DNA of 64,000 nt, taken from positions 2,302,001 through 2,366,000 of the forward strand of contig JAWPMN010000001.1 in NCBI GenBank assembly GCA_033344895.1, given 5' to 3'. The position numbers were made by a program, and so were the translations under genes. Below, piece by piece: positions 54,888 to 62,815 of this stretch. A model generated the notes under the pieces. That model did not search any database and was not told where the DNA came from. It saw only the letters and a program-made list of their open reading frames with translations. Source of the stretch: Alphaproteobacteria bacterium (lineage in GTDB: Bacteria; Pseudomonadota; Alphaproteobacteria; UBA8366; Aestuariispiraceae). How positions within the stretch are numbered: the stretch's first letter is position 1; the number at the start of each line of letters is the position of its first letter.

Positions 54888-56723
54888 ATGCTGATCCTCG
54901 GGATTTCCGCCTTCTATCACGACAGTGCCGCGGCCATCCTGAGGGATGGGGAAATTGTCGCCGCGGCGCAGGAGGAGCGGTTTACCCGGGTAAAGCACGA
55001 TTCCGGCTTTCCGAAGCACGCCGTGACCTACTGTCTGGAAGCGGCCGGGGCCAGCCTTGCGGATGTCGACCACGTCGCGTTCTACGACAAGCCATTCATC
55101 AAGTTCGAACGGCTGCTGGAAACCTATCTGGCCATCGCGCCGAAAGGGTTTCGCAGTTTCGCCATGGCCCTGCCGGTCTGGGTCAATGAAAAGCTGTTTC
55201 AGAAGAAGCTGCTGCGGGACGAGTTGAAGGCGATTGGCGGCTTTCTGATGCCGGAGGAGAAGATCCTGTTCTCCGAACACCACCAGTCCCATGCGGCCAG
55301 TGCATTCTATCCCTCGCCCTACGAGGAAGCGGTGGTTCTGACAGCGGACGGGGTCGGCGAATGGGCGACGACCAGCCTGTCGGTCGGACGCGGCAGAAGC
55401 CTGGAAATCCTGAAGGAAATCCACTTCCCGCATTCGATCGGACTTCTGTATTCCGCCTTCACCTATTTCACCGGGTTCAAGGTCAATTCCGGCGAATACA
55501 AGGTGATGGGCCTCGCGCCCTATGGCGAGCCGCGCTATGCCCAGACGATCCTGGACAATCTGATGGATCTGAAGCCGGACGGCAGTTTCCGGCTCAACAT
55601 GAAGTATTTCGACTATTGCGGGGGGCTGACCATGACCTCTCGCAAGTTCGATGAGTTGTTCGGCATGAAACCGCGCGCCGCCGAGGCGCCACTGGATCAG
55701 CGTCATATGGACCTGGCCGCGTCGATCCAGGCGGTGACCGAAGAGGTCATGCTGCGCCTCGCCCGTTCCGCACGAGAACTGACCGGAATTCCGAACTTGT
55801 GCCTCGCCGGTGGGGTCGCGCTGAATTGCGTTGCCAATGGCAAGATCCTGCGCGACGGGTCCTTCGACAACATTTGGGTGCAACCCGCCGCCGGCGATGC
55901 CGGCGGGTCCCTGGGGGCGGCGCTGACGGCGCATCACTGGCATCTGGGCAACGAGCGGAGGATTCCGAACGCTCAGGATTCCATGCGCGGTTCCTATCTG
56001 GGCCCGTCCTACGGTCAGGCCGAGATTGAGGCACGGCTGACCGCTGCCGGGGCGAAGTTCGAAACGCTGTCCGATGACGCGCTGATTGAACAACTGGCCG
56101 ACGGTCTGTCATCGGAACAGGCGGTGGGCTGGTTCCAGGGGCGCATGGAATTCGGGCCGCGGGCGCTGGGCGGCCGGTCGATCATTGCCGATCCGCGGTC
56201 CCCGGCCATGCAGAAGACCCTGAACCTGAAGGTCAAATACCGCGAGAGCTTCCGGCCCTTCGCACCGGCGGTGCTGGCAGAAGATGTGTCCGACTGGTTC
56301 GACCACGACCGCGAAAGCCCCTATATGCTGATGGTCGCCGATGTGCACAAAGACCGCCGCATCGCAATGACGGAGGAGCAGAAGGCGCTGTTCGGCATCG
56401 AGAAGCTGAACGTACCGCGCTCCGACATTCCGGCGGTGACCCATGTCGACTATTCGGCGCGGCTGCAGACCGTGCATCAGGAGACGAATCCGCGGTTTCA
56501 TGCTCTGATTTCCGCGTTCAAGGAGCGCACCGGCTGTCCGATCCTGGTGAACACATCCTTCAACGTCCGTGGCGAACCCATTGTCTGCACGCCGGAAGAT
56601 GCCTTCCATTGTTTCATGGGCACGGAACTGGACATGCTTGCCGTCGGCAATTGTCTGCTGCGCAAATCTGATCAGGACCCTTCGCTGAAACGCGACTACA
56701 AGGATGCGTTCGAGCTGGACTGA
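54888..56723 (+). CDS. NodU/CmcH-type carbamoyltransferase
   Basis: An enzyme of 611 residues that transfers a carbamoyl group from carbamoyl phosphate to a sugar or other hydroxyl. The N-terminal Kae1-like domain shows ISAFYHDSAAAIL, FSEHHQSHAASAFYPSPYEEAVVLTADGVGEW and KVMGLAPYG, with CLAGGVALNCVANGK near 300; the C-terminal domain starts with QGRMEFGPRALGGRSIIADPR and continues RESFRPFAPAVL, VNTSFNVRGEPIVCTPEDA. Together with the nearby rhamnose genes it suggests a carbamoylated surface polysaccharide. Confidence 0.93.
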   Translation: MLILGISAFYHDSAAAILRDGEIVAAAQEERFTRVKHDSGFPKHAVTYCLEAAGASLADVDHVAFYDKPFIKFERLLETYLAIAPKGFRSFAMALPVWVNEKLFQKKLLRDELKAIGGFLMPEEKILFSEHHQSHAASAFYPSPYEEAVVLTADGVGEWATTSLSVGRGRSLEILKEIHFPHSIGLLYSAFTYFTGFKVNSGEYKVMGLAPYGEPRYAQTILDNLMDLKPDGSFRLNMKYFDYCGGLTMTSRKFDELFGMKPRAAEAPLDQRHMDLAASIQAVTEEVMLRLARSARELTGIPNLCLAGGVALNCVANGKILRDGSFDNIWVQPAAGDAGGSLGAALTAHHWHLGNERRIPNAQDSMRGSYLGPSYGQAEIEARLTAAGAKFETLSDDALIEQLADGLSSEQAVGWFQGRMEFGPRALGGRSIIADPRSPAMQKTLNLKVKYRESFRPFAPAVLAEDVSDWFDHDRESPYMLMVADVHKDRRIAMTEEQKALFGIEKLNVPRSDIPAVTHVDYSARLQTVHQETNPRFHALISAFKERTGCPILVNTSFNVRGEPIVCTPEDAFHCFMGTELDMLAVGNCLLRKSDQDPSLKRDYKDAFELD

Positions 56724-56730
56724 TTCTGCA

Positions 56731-57600
56731 TCAGAACAGCCGCATCCCCCGCGACGTCTTCTTCCATTGCACCAGGCGGGCCTGGGAATTCTCCAGATCG
56801 GATTCCGCGACCGAATCCACCAATAGGCTGAGCGCGAGATTAAGCCCGACCGTCGATTCCAGGAACAGGCCGGTATTGGACGGTGCGTACAAGGCGGAAT
56901 CCGCGACATCGCGGCTCCAGTGGCAATACTCGTCGGACAGGACGATGCAGGACCGGCCCTGTTTCTTCGCGAGCTTGGCCAGGCTTTCCGATTCCGCCGC
57001 ATAGGGCACGACATCGACCAGGACAAGGCAGGAGGTTTCCGACGCCGGGTCGTTGGGAACCAACCATTCACCCAGCATGCCGTCATGGGGGGACAGGTAT
57101 TGCACCGACGGCCGGGCAAGCGACAGGCGCCGGGCGAAATCTTCCGCCAAACCGCGTACCGACTGAAAACCGGTGACGAAGATGCGGTCCGTCTCCGTCA
57201 GCATTTTCGCCGCCCGCACCCAATCGGGACTGGTCGTCTGATGGAAGATCGCGGCGACGATGGCAGTTTCCGCCTCCATTGTTTTCTCCCAGGCGGGCCG
57301 CACGTCACCGCGCGGATCGGGCATCTCACCGGCGACGGAATAGCGCTGGCGCAGCAATTCCTTCAATTCCTTCATGCCGTTGCAACCTAATCGCCGCAGC
57401 AGGCGCCCGACCGTGACTTCTGGCACGCCGACCTTTTCGGCCAGGGATTTGCCGGTCTCCAGCCCCAGGGTGTTCAGGTTCAACAGCATGAACTGCGCCA
57501 GCTTCGCCTCCTGGCGCGGCAGGGAGGGCAATGAGGTTTCGATCTGCTGAATCAGATCTTCGAAATTGACCTGAGGATAGGACGCAAAACCGGATCGCAT
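56731..57600 (-). CDS. MurR/RpiR family transcriptional regulator
   Basis: A protein of 289 residues. Residues 1-80 are the RpiR helix-turn-helix (QEAKLAQFMLLNLNTLGLETGKSLAEKVGVPEVTVGRLLRRLGCNGMKELKELL), and about 115-250 form a SIS domain that binds a phosphorylated sugar or similar ligand (RIFVTGFQSVRGLAEDFARRLSLARPSVQYL). It is divergent to the ABC transporter operon, which it probably controls through a palindrome in the shared region. Confidence 0.9.
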   Translation of the reverse strand: MRSGFASYPQVNFEDLIQQIETSLPSLPRQEAKLAQFMLLNLNTLGLETGKSLAEKVGVPEVTVGRLLRRLGCNGMKELKELLRQRYSVAGEMPDPRGDVRPAWEKTMEAETAIVAAIFHQTTSPDWVRAAKMLTETDRIFVTGFQSVRGLAEDFARRLSLARPSVQYLSPHDGMLGEWLVPNDPASETSCLVLVDVVPYAAESESLAKLAKKQGRSCIVLSDEYCHWSRDVADSALYAPSNTGLFLESTVGLNLALSLLVDSVAESDLENSQARLVQWKKTSRGMRLF

Positions 57601-57616
57601 GCACTGACCTCTGGAA

Positions 57617-57632
57617 TGTTAGAAAAATAACA
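57617..57632. promoter_or_regulatory. Candidate RpiR operator TGTTA-N6-TAACA
   Basis: A perfect inverted repeat of TGTTA with a 6-bp AT-rich spacer lies 17 bp upstream of the regulator start in the divergent region. A further TAATGTTATA stands at 57641-57650. Its place suits a repressor site for both genes. Confidence 0.45.
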
Positions 57633-57730
57633 ATAGACGATAATGTTATATTTATATCACCCTGTGCAATGCAACAAGATAACGGACCGCACCGACGGTC
57701 CGGAACGCAGACCGACAGGAGGCTTACAAA

Positions 57731-58768
57731 ATGAAGCTCAAACATGTTTCGCAGGCAGTGCTGGTCGCGGCCGGCTGCGCCCTGCTGCCGCCCGCCGCAT
57801 CGGCCGACGGTGAATTGCACCTTTATAATTGGGGCGACTACATCAACCCGGAAGTACTGACCCGTTTCAGCGAGGAATTCGGCGTTGAGGTGTCGCTGGA
57901 CACCTACGGTTCCAACGAGGAGATGCTGGCCAAGATTCAGGCCGGGGCGACCGGATACGACATCGTTTTCCCGTCCGTCCACATGCACGACATCATGTAT
58001 CAGTTGGGTTTGCTGGCGAAGACCGATATCGGTCAGCATCCGGATTTCAAGAATATCGACCCGGATTTCATCCGCGCCGAAACCGATCCGAACGCGGAAT
58101 ACTGCCTGCCCTATGCCTGGGGCAGCGTCGGGATCGTCTTCAACAAGCAGGTCGCGGGCGACGTGAACAGTTGGCAGGACCTGTTCGCCCTGGCCGAAAG
58201 CGGCAAGAAGATCATCCTGTTGGACGATCTGCGCGAGACGATCGGGATCGGCCATATCATGAACGGTACGTCGGTCAACTCCGCGGACGAGGCCGAGGTA
58301 GAGGCGGCCGCGCAATATATCCTGGACCGCGTCGATAACGTATCCGCCTTCAGTTATGACGTGATCCCGCTGGTCCAGTCCGGCGACGTTGCCGCCGCGC
58401 ACTGGTACGTCGGCGCGAACATCTTCGTGCAGCAGAACCCCGACATTCTGGAATATGTCATCCCGGAAGAGGGGGCGACGATGTATCAGGAAGATATCTG
58501 CGTTCTGGACAGCGCGCCGAACAAGGAAAACGCCATCAAATTCCTGGAATTCTATCTGCGGCCGGAAATCGCGGCGCTGAACGTCTCGCAGCAGATGAAC
58601 GGTACCCCGAATGTGCCCGCGCAGGACCTGATCCCGGCGGAAATCGCAGACAACGAGACGATCTATCCGCCGAAGGATGTTCTTGCGAAGCTTCAGATCT
58701 TCAAGGATCTGGGCCGGGACCTTCAGCTCTATAACCGGGAATGGACCCGCATCAAGACCGCCCAGTAA
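57731..58768 (+). CDS. ABC transporter substrate-binding protein (PotD-like)
   Basis: A periplasmic binding protein of 345 residues with a signal peptide (MKLKHVSQAVLVAAGCALLPPAASA, cut near residue 25). The start of the mature part, GELHLYNWGDYINPEVLTRFSEEFGVEVSLDTYGSNEEMLAKI, and YDIVFPSVHMHDIMYQLGLLAK are typical of the spermidine/putrescine-binding family. AGGAGG precedes the ATG. Gene context (DmpA-type peptidase, RpiR regulator) leaves the ligand open. Confidence 0.93.
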   Translation: MKLKHVSQAVLVAAGCALLPPAASADGELHLYNWGDYINPEVLTRFSEEFGVEVSLDTYGSNEEMLAKIQAGATGYDIVFPSVHMHDIMYQLGLLAKTDIGQHPDFKNIDPDFIRAETDPNAEYCLPYAWGSVGIVFNKQVAGDVNSWQDLFALAESGKKIILLDDLRETIGIGHIMNGTSVNSADEAEVEAAAQYILDRVDNVSAFSYDVIPLVQSGDVAAAHWYVGANIFVQQNPDILEYVIPEEGATMYQEDICVLDSAPNKENAIKFLEFYLRPEIAALNVSQQMNGTPNVPAQDLIPAEIADNETIYPPKDVLAKLQIFKDLGRDLQLYNREWTRIKTAQ

Positions 58769-58777
58769 CGTCCCTGT

Positions 58778-58824
58778 CACCCCGGTCGGTCCCGAATACA
58801 AGCGGGCCGGCCGGGGTGCTTTTT
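58778..58824 (+). terminator. Strong hairpin between binding protein and ATPase genes
   Basis: CACCCCGGTCGG (58778-58789) pairs with CCGGCCGGGGTG (58807-58818) with one G-U pair; CCCG/CGGG pairing extends the stem inside, and CTTTTT follows. It should act as a partial terminator, so the binding protein is made in excess over the membrane components. Confidence 0.8.
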
Positions 58825-58843
58825 CGGATTGGGAGCCTGAACG

Positions 58844-59929
58844 ATGCTCGACATCCTGCATGCGTCGAAACGGTTCGCCGCGCCGGAAGGCGGCTGGATC
58901 ACCGCCTTGGACGACGTATCCCTGACCGTCGCACCGAATGAGTTCCTGACATTGTTGGGACCGTCCGGCTGCGGCAAGACCACGCTGCTGCGCGCTATCA
59001 GCGGCTTTGAGGATCTGGATTCCGGTGATATCCGGATCGATGGGGCGTCGGTCGCGGGCCTGCCGGCCCACCGGCGGCCAGTGAACACGGTGTTTCAGCG
59101 CTATGCCCTGTTCCCGCATCTCAGCGTCGCCCGCAATGTGGCCTACAGTCTGGAGATCGCCGGAGTCGACAAACCGTCGATAAACAAGCGCGTCGGGGAA
59201 ATGCTGGAACTGGTCGGCCTGGACGGCTACGGCGCCCGCAAGATCCGCCAGCTTTCCGGCGGCCAGCAACAGCGCGTGGCGTTGGCCCGGTCTCTGGTGG
59301 CGCGGCCGAAGATCCTGCTGTTGGATGAGCCGCTATCGGCGCTGGACAAGAATCTGCGCCAGCGGATGCAGTTCGAATTGAAATCCATTCAGAGCGAGAT
59401 CGGCATCGCCTTCGTCTTCGTCACCCATGACCAGGAGGAGGCCCTGACCATGTCGGACCGGATCGCGGTCCTGGGGCATGGCAAGATCGAACAATTGGGC
59501 ACGCCGGAAGACCTCTATCACCGCCCGATCAGTGAATTCGTGGCCCGCTTCCTGGGCGAAGGCAATCTGTTCTCCGGTCGGATCGCGGAGGCCCGGGACG
59601 GGCAGTGCCGGATCTCTCTGGAGGGCGGGCACAGCGTGACCGTCGCAGGCCGGGATTCGCCCCCTGGTCGGGCGGTCACGCTGCTCGTCCGGCCGGAAGA
59701 TGTCCGGCTGGGCACCGGGGAGGCCGGGCGCGATCTTGCCTTGCGGGGTACGGTTTCGCAGGTCTTCTTTGTCGGATCGGACTATCGTGTCGTCGTCGAT
59801 GCGCCGGGCCTGCCCGGGATCAAGGCGACGATCCGGGCTGGACGCGGCACCCATCCCGCGCCGGGGTCGGAAATCGACCTTTGTGTCGCGCAGGACGCGC
59901 TGCATCTGGTGGAGGGGGCGCGTATATGA
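58844..59929 (+). CDS. ABC transporter ATP-binding protein (PotA-like)
   Basis: An ATPase of 361 residues with Walker [11 protein letters not shown]-loop region [15 protein letters not shown], signature [15 protein letters not shown], Walker [13 protein letters not shown] and switch His in VFVTHDQEE. The C-terminal third is the TOBE regulatory domain ([18 protein letters not shown]). Drives uptake together with the two permeases whose genes follow without gaps. Confidence 0.95.
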   Translation: MLDILHASKRFAAPEGGWITALDDVSLTVAPNEFLTLLGPSGCGKTTLLRAISGFEDLDSGDIRIDGASVAGLPAHRRPVNTVFQRYALFPHLSVARNVAYSLEIAGVDKPSINKRVGEMLELVGLDGYGARKIRQLSGGQQQRVALARSLVARPKILLLDEPLSALDKNLRQRMQFELKSIQSEIGIAFVFVTHDQEEALTMSDRIAVLGHGKIEQLGTPEDLYHRPISEFVARFLGEGNLFSGRIAEARDGQCRISLEGGHSVTVAGRDSPPGRAVTLLVRPEDVRLGTGEAGRDLALRGTVSQVFFVGSDYRVVVDAPGLPGIKATIRAGRGTHPAPGSEIDLCVAQDALHLVEGARI

Positions 59930-60846
59930 ATCTGTTCCGGTCCCGCGGTCAGCGCCGAAGGGCGACCTTGGTCGGTCTGCTGTCGGTTCCGACGATCTTC
60001 CTCGCGGTCTTCTTCCTGGGGCCGTTGACCATCATGCTGGTCTACAGCTTTCTGGAGCCGGGCCTATACGGCGGCGTCGTCTGGCGGTTCTTCGATCTGA
60101 ATTACGGTCAGATTCTGGGCTGGGCGGATACCAAATACGAGCGGTTCGACCCGGTCTATATCCGCATCTTCCTGCATTCGGTTCAGCTTGCGGCGGTGAC
60201 GGTGATCCTGTCGCTGATCGTCTGCTATCCCGCCGCCTTCTGGGTCAGCCGCTTGCCGGAAACACAGAAGAACCTGTTCCTGTTCCTGATCACGCTGCCC
60301 TTTTTCGTCAGCCTGATTGTCCGGTTGTTCGCCTGGGTCCTGATCCTGCGTCCGACCGGGTTTCTCAATCAGGCCTTGATGGGGGTCGGCCTGATCGGGG
60401 AGCCCTTGGAGATCATCTATACCGACACGGCGGTCATCATCGCCATGGTCTATGTCTTCATCCCCTTCATGTTCTTGCCGCTCTACGCGTCGGTCGAGAA
60501 GCTGGACATGAGCCTGATCGAGGCTTCCGCCGATCTGGGCGCGACGCGGTTTCAGACCTTCCGACGGATCGTTCTGCCGATGACGCTGCCGGGGATTGTC
60601 GGCGGATCGATCATCGTCTTCATCCCATCGCTGGGGAACTTCATCGTCCCGTCGCTGCTGGGCGGGGCCAAGGTCATCATGATCGGGAACCTGATCGAAC
60701 AACAATTCCTGTCGGCGAGGAATTGGCCTTTCGGGTCGGCGCTGGCGATGATGGTCATGGCCGCGATCCTGCTGCTGCTGCTCTATTATGTCCGGCTGGC
60801 GTCCCGTGAGGCGGAAACCGCCCCGGCGGTCAAGGAGGCGGCGTGA
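59926..60846 (+). CDS. ABC transporter permease (PotB-like)
   Basis: A permease of 306 residues from ATG 59926, which overlaps the ATPase stop. Six hydrophobic helices are visible, the first at about 15-37 (LVGLLSVPTIFLAVFFLGPLTIMLVYSF). The EAA motif that contacts the ATPase is EASADLGATRFQTFRRIVLPMTLPGIV. The longer upstream frame is a shadow of the ATPase gene. Confidence 0.93.
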   Translation: MNLFRSRGQRRRATLVGLLSVPTIFLAVFFLGPLTIMLVYSFLEPGLYGGVVWRFFDLNYGQILGWADTKYERFDPVYIRIFLHSVQLAAVTVILSLIVCYPAAFWVSRLPETQKNLFLFLITLPFFVSLIVRLFAWVLILRPTGFLNQALMGVGLIGEPLEIIYTDTAVIIAMVYVFIPFMFLPLYASVEKLDMSLIEASADLGATRFQTFRRIVLPMTLPGIVGGSIIVFIPSLGNFIVPSLLGGAKVIMIGNLIEQQFLSARNWPFGSALAMMVMAAILLLLLYYVRLASREAETAPAVKEAA

Positions 60847-61685
60847 TGACGGGACGTCTGCTGAAACTGCTGCGGCGGGTGAACGGCCTGTCGATCTACG
60901 GCTATTTCTTCTTTGCCTTCATCTATGCCCCGATCCTGTTGATCGTTGTTTTTTCGTTCAACGCCAACCCGGTCAATATGATGATCTGGGAAGGGTTCAC
61001 CTTCGATTGGTACCGGACGATCTTCGGGCTTTCGAACAAGCTGACGGAATCCGCCCTCTATATCGAATCCTCGGACCAGCTCTATGCGGCGGTGAAGAAC
61101 AGTCTGCTCGTGGCCTTGATCACGACGGCGGTGTCGACCGTGTTCGGAACAGCGGTCGCCGTCGCCGTGGCGCGATTCCGGTTCCGGCTGCAGGGTTTCT
61201 ATCGCGCCCTGATGTTCCTACCCATGATCATGCCGGATATCGTGCTGGGCATCGCGCTGCTGATCTTCTTCGTCAGCCTGGGCGTGAAACTGTCGCTGCT
61301 GACCATCATCATCGGCCATTGCACCTTCCTGACTTCCTACGTCTTCGTCGTCGTTTCCGCGCGGATTGCGGATATGGACGAAAGCTTGGAGGAGGCATCG
61401 GCCGATCTCGGCGCCGACGGCTGGACGACCTTCCGGCGGGTGACCCTGCCGATGATCCTGCCCGGTGTGATCGGCGGGGCCCTGCTGGCCTTCATCATTT
61501 CGATGGACGATCTGGTGATCACCTATTTCATCGCCGGCGTCGACAGCACGACCTTGCCGGTTTTCATCTACGGGATGTTGCGGCGGGGCATCAAACCGGA
61601 GATCAACGCGATCGCGACGATCATGCTTCTGTTCTCCATCGTGATCGCCTCGATCGGCCTCTATTTGCGAGCCAGAAAGAAATAA
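60846..61685 (+). CDS. ABC transporter permease (PotC-like)
   Basis: A permease of 279 residues from ATG 60846 (a GTG one codon upstream is also possible). Six membrane helices, with first YFFFAFIYAPILLIVVFSFNANP, and EAA motif EASADLGADGWTTFRRVTLPMILPGVI. It pairs with the preceding permease to form the channel. The start overlaps the upstream stop by one base. Confidence 0.93.
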   Translation: MTGRLLKLLRRVNGLSIYGYFFFAFIYAPILLIVVFSFNANPVNMMIWEGFTFDWYRTIFGLSNKLTESALYIESSDQLYAAVKNSLLVALITTAVSTVFGTAVAVAVARFRFRLQGFYRALMFLPMIMPDIVLGIALLIFFVSLGVKLSLLTIIIGHCTFLTSYVFVVVSARIADMDESLEEASADLGADGWTTFRRVTLPMILPGVIGGALLAFIISMDDLVITYFIAGVDSTTLPVFIYGMLRRGIKPEINAIATIMLLFSIVIASIGLYLRARKK

Positions 61686-61687
61686 CA

Positions 61688-62815
61688 ATGACGGAAACGC
61701 TCAAGGCGCGGAAACGGGCCCGCGCGCTCGGCCTGCCCATGCCCGGAACGCCCGGCCCCCTGAACGCGATCACCGATGTGCCCGGTGTGTTGGTCGGCAG
61801 CCAAACCCTGTCGTCCCACGCCGACCCGTCTCTGCGCAGGGGCGACCTGCCGGTGCAGACCGGGGTTACGGCAATCCTGCCGCGCGGCTTTGCCGAGCAG
61901 CCGATTCCTGTCTGGGCAGGGCAGCATACGCTGAACGGCAACGGCGAGATGACTGGAACGCACTGGATTCGCGATGCGGGATGGTTCGTCGGGCCGATCC
62001 TGCTGACCAACAGCCATGGTGTCGGCATGGCCCATCACGGCGCGACGCGCTGGATGCTGGAACACTATGCCGGCCCATGGCGCGACAACCACCTTTGGGC
62101 CATGCCGGTGGTGGCGGAAACCTATGACGGCGTCCTGAACGACATCAACGGGCTGCATGTTACCGACGATCATGCGCTGGCGGCGATCCGGTCGGCGGCA
62201 TCCGGACCGGTGGCAGAGGGCAATACCGGCGGCGGTGCCGGGATGATCTGCTATGAATTCAAGGGCGGGACCGGAACGGCGTCGCGGGTCTTGGAAATCG
62301 ACGGACAGCGCTTCACGGTTGCGGCGCTGGTTCAGGCCAATCACGGCATCCGCCCGTGGCTGACCGTACTGGGCGTGCCGGTCGGCGTGGATATGATGGC
62401 GGACCGCATTCCAGACCGCCCGGCGGAACTGGGCTCCATCGTCTGTATCCTGGCGACCGACCTGCCGATGACGCCGGGGCAGCTGGACCGGTTGGCACGG
62501 CGGGCGACCATCGGGATCGGCCGGGGCGGCACGCCCGGGGGCAACAATTCCGGCGATCTGTTCCTCGCCTTCAGCACCGCCAATGCCGGACCGATGCCGC
62601 AATTGTCGGGTGCCGCCTGGCGCCAATCCATCGCGCTCAGCGACGAATGCCTTGATCCGGTCTATATGGCCGCTGTGGAATCGGTGGAAGAAAGTGTCCT
62701 GAACGCGGTGTTCATGGCGCAGGATGTGCCTCTGGCCCGCCCCCGTGGCGGAATCTGCAAGGCGGTCGACCCGGAAGGGGTTCTCGATCTGCTGCGCCGC
62801 GCCGGAAGGCTTTAG
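61688..62815 (+). CDS. P1/S58 family peptidase (DmpA/BapA-like)
   Basis: An N-terminal nucleophile hydrolase of 375 residues that matures by cutting itself before the catalytic Ser. The autocleavage/active Ser is Ser288 in GGNNSGDLFLAF; LNAITDVPGVLVGSQTL near the start, TNSHGVGMAHHGAT and EGNTGGGAGMICYEFKGGTGTASRV are typical of the family, whose members are D-aminopeptidases or beta-peptidyl aminopeptidases. No signal peptide is seen, so it acts in the cytoplasm. As the last gene of the transporter operon, three bases after the permease, it may cut the imported compound. Confidence 0.92.
   Translation: MTETLKARKRARALGLPMPGTPGPLNAITDVPGVLVGSQTLSSHADPSLRRGDLPVQTGVTAILPRGFAEQPIPVWAGQHTLNGNGEMTGTHWIRDAGWFVGPILLTNSHGVGMAHHGATRWMLEHYAGPWRDNHLWAMPVVAETYDGVLNDINGLHVTDDHALAAIRSAASGPVAEGNTGGGAGMICYEFKGGTGTASRVLEIDGQRFTVAALVQANHGIRPWLTVLGVPVGVDMMADRIPDRPAELGSIVCILATDLPMTPGQLDRLARRATIGIGRGGTPGGNNSGDLFLAFSTANAGPMPQLSGAAWRQSIALSDECLDPVYMAAVESVEESVLNAVFMAQDVPLARPRGGICKAVDPEGVLDLLRRAGRL

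Noticed and set aside
57326-59269. 647-codon minus-strand open frame
   Set aside because: It runs antisense to the binding-protein and ATPase genes in GC-rich DNA and shows no protein family signature.
60788-61687. Upstream part of a 675-codon plus-strand frame leading into the P1 peptidase
   Set aside because: The first 300 codons are an out-of-frame shadow of the second permease gene; the peptidase has its own start at 61688.
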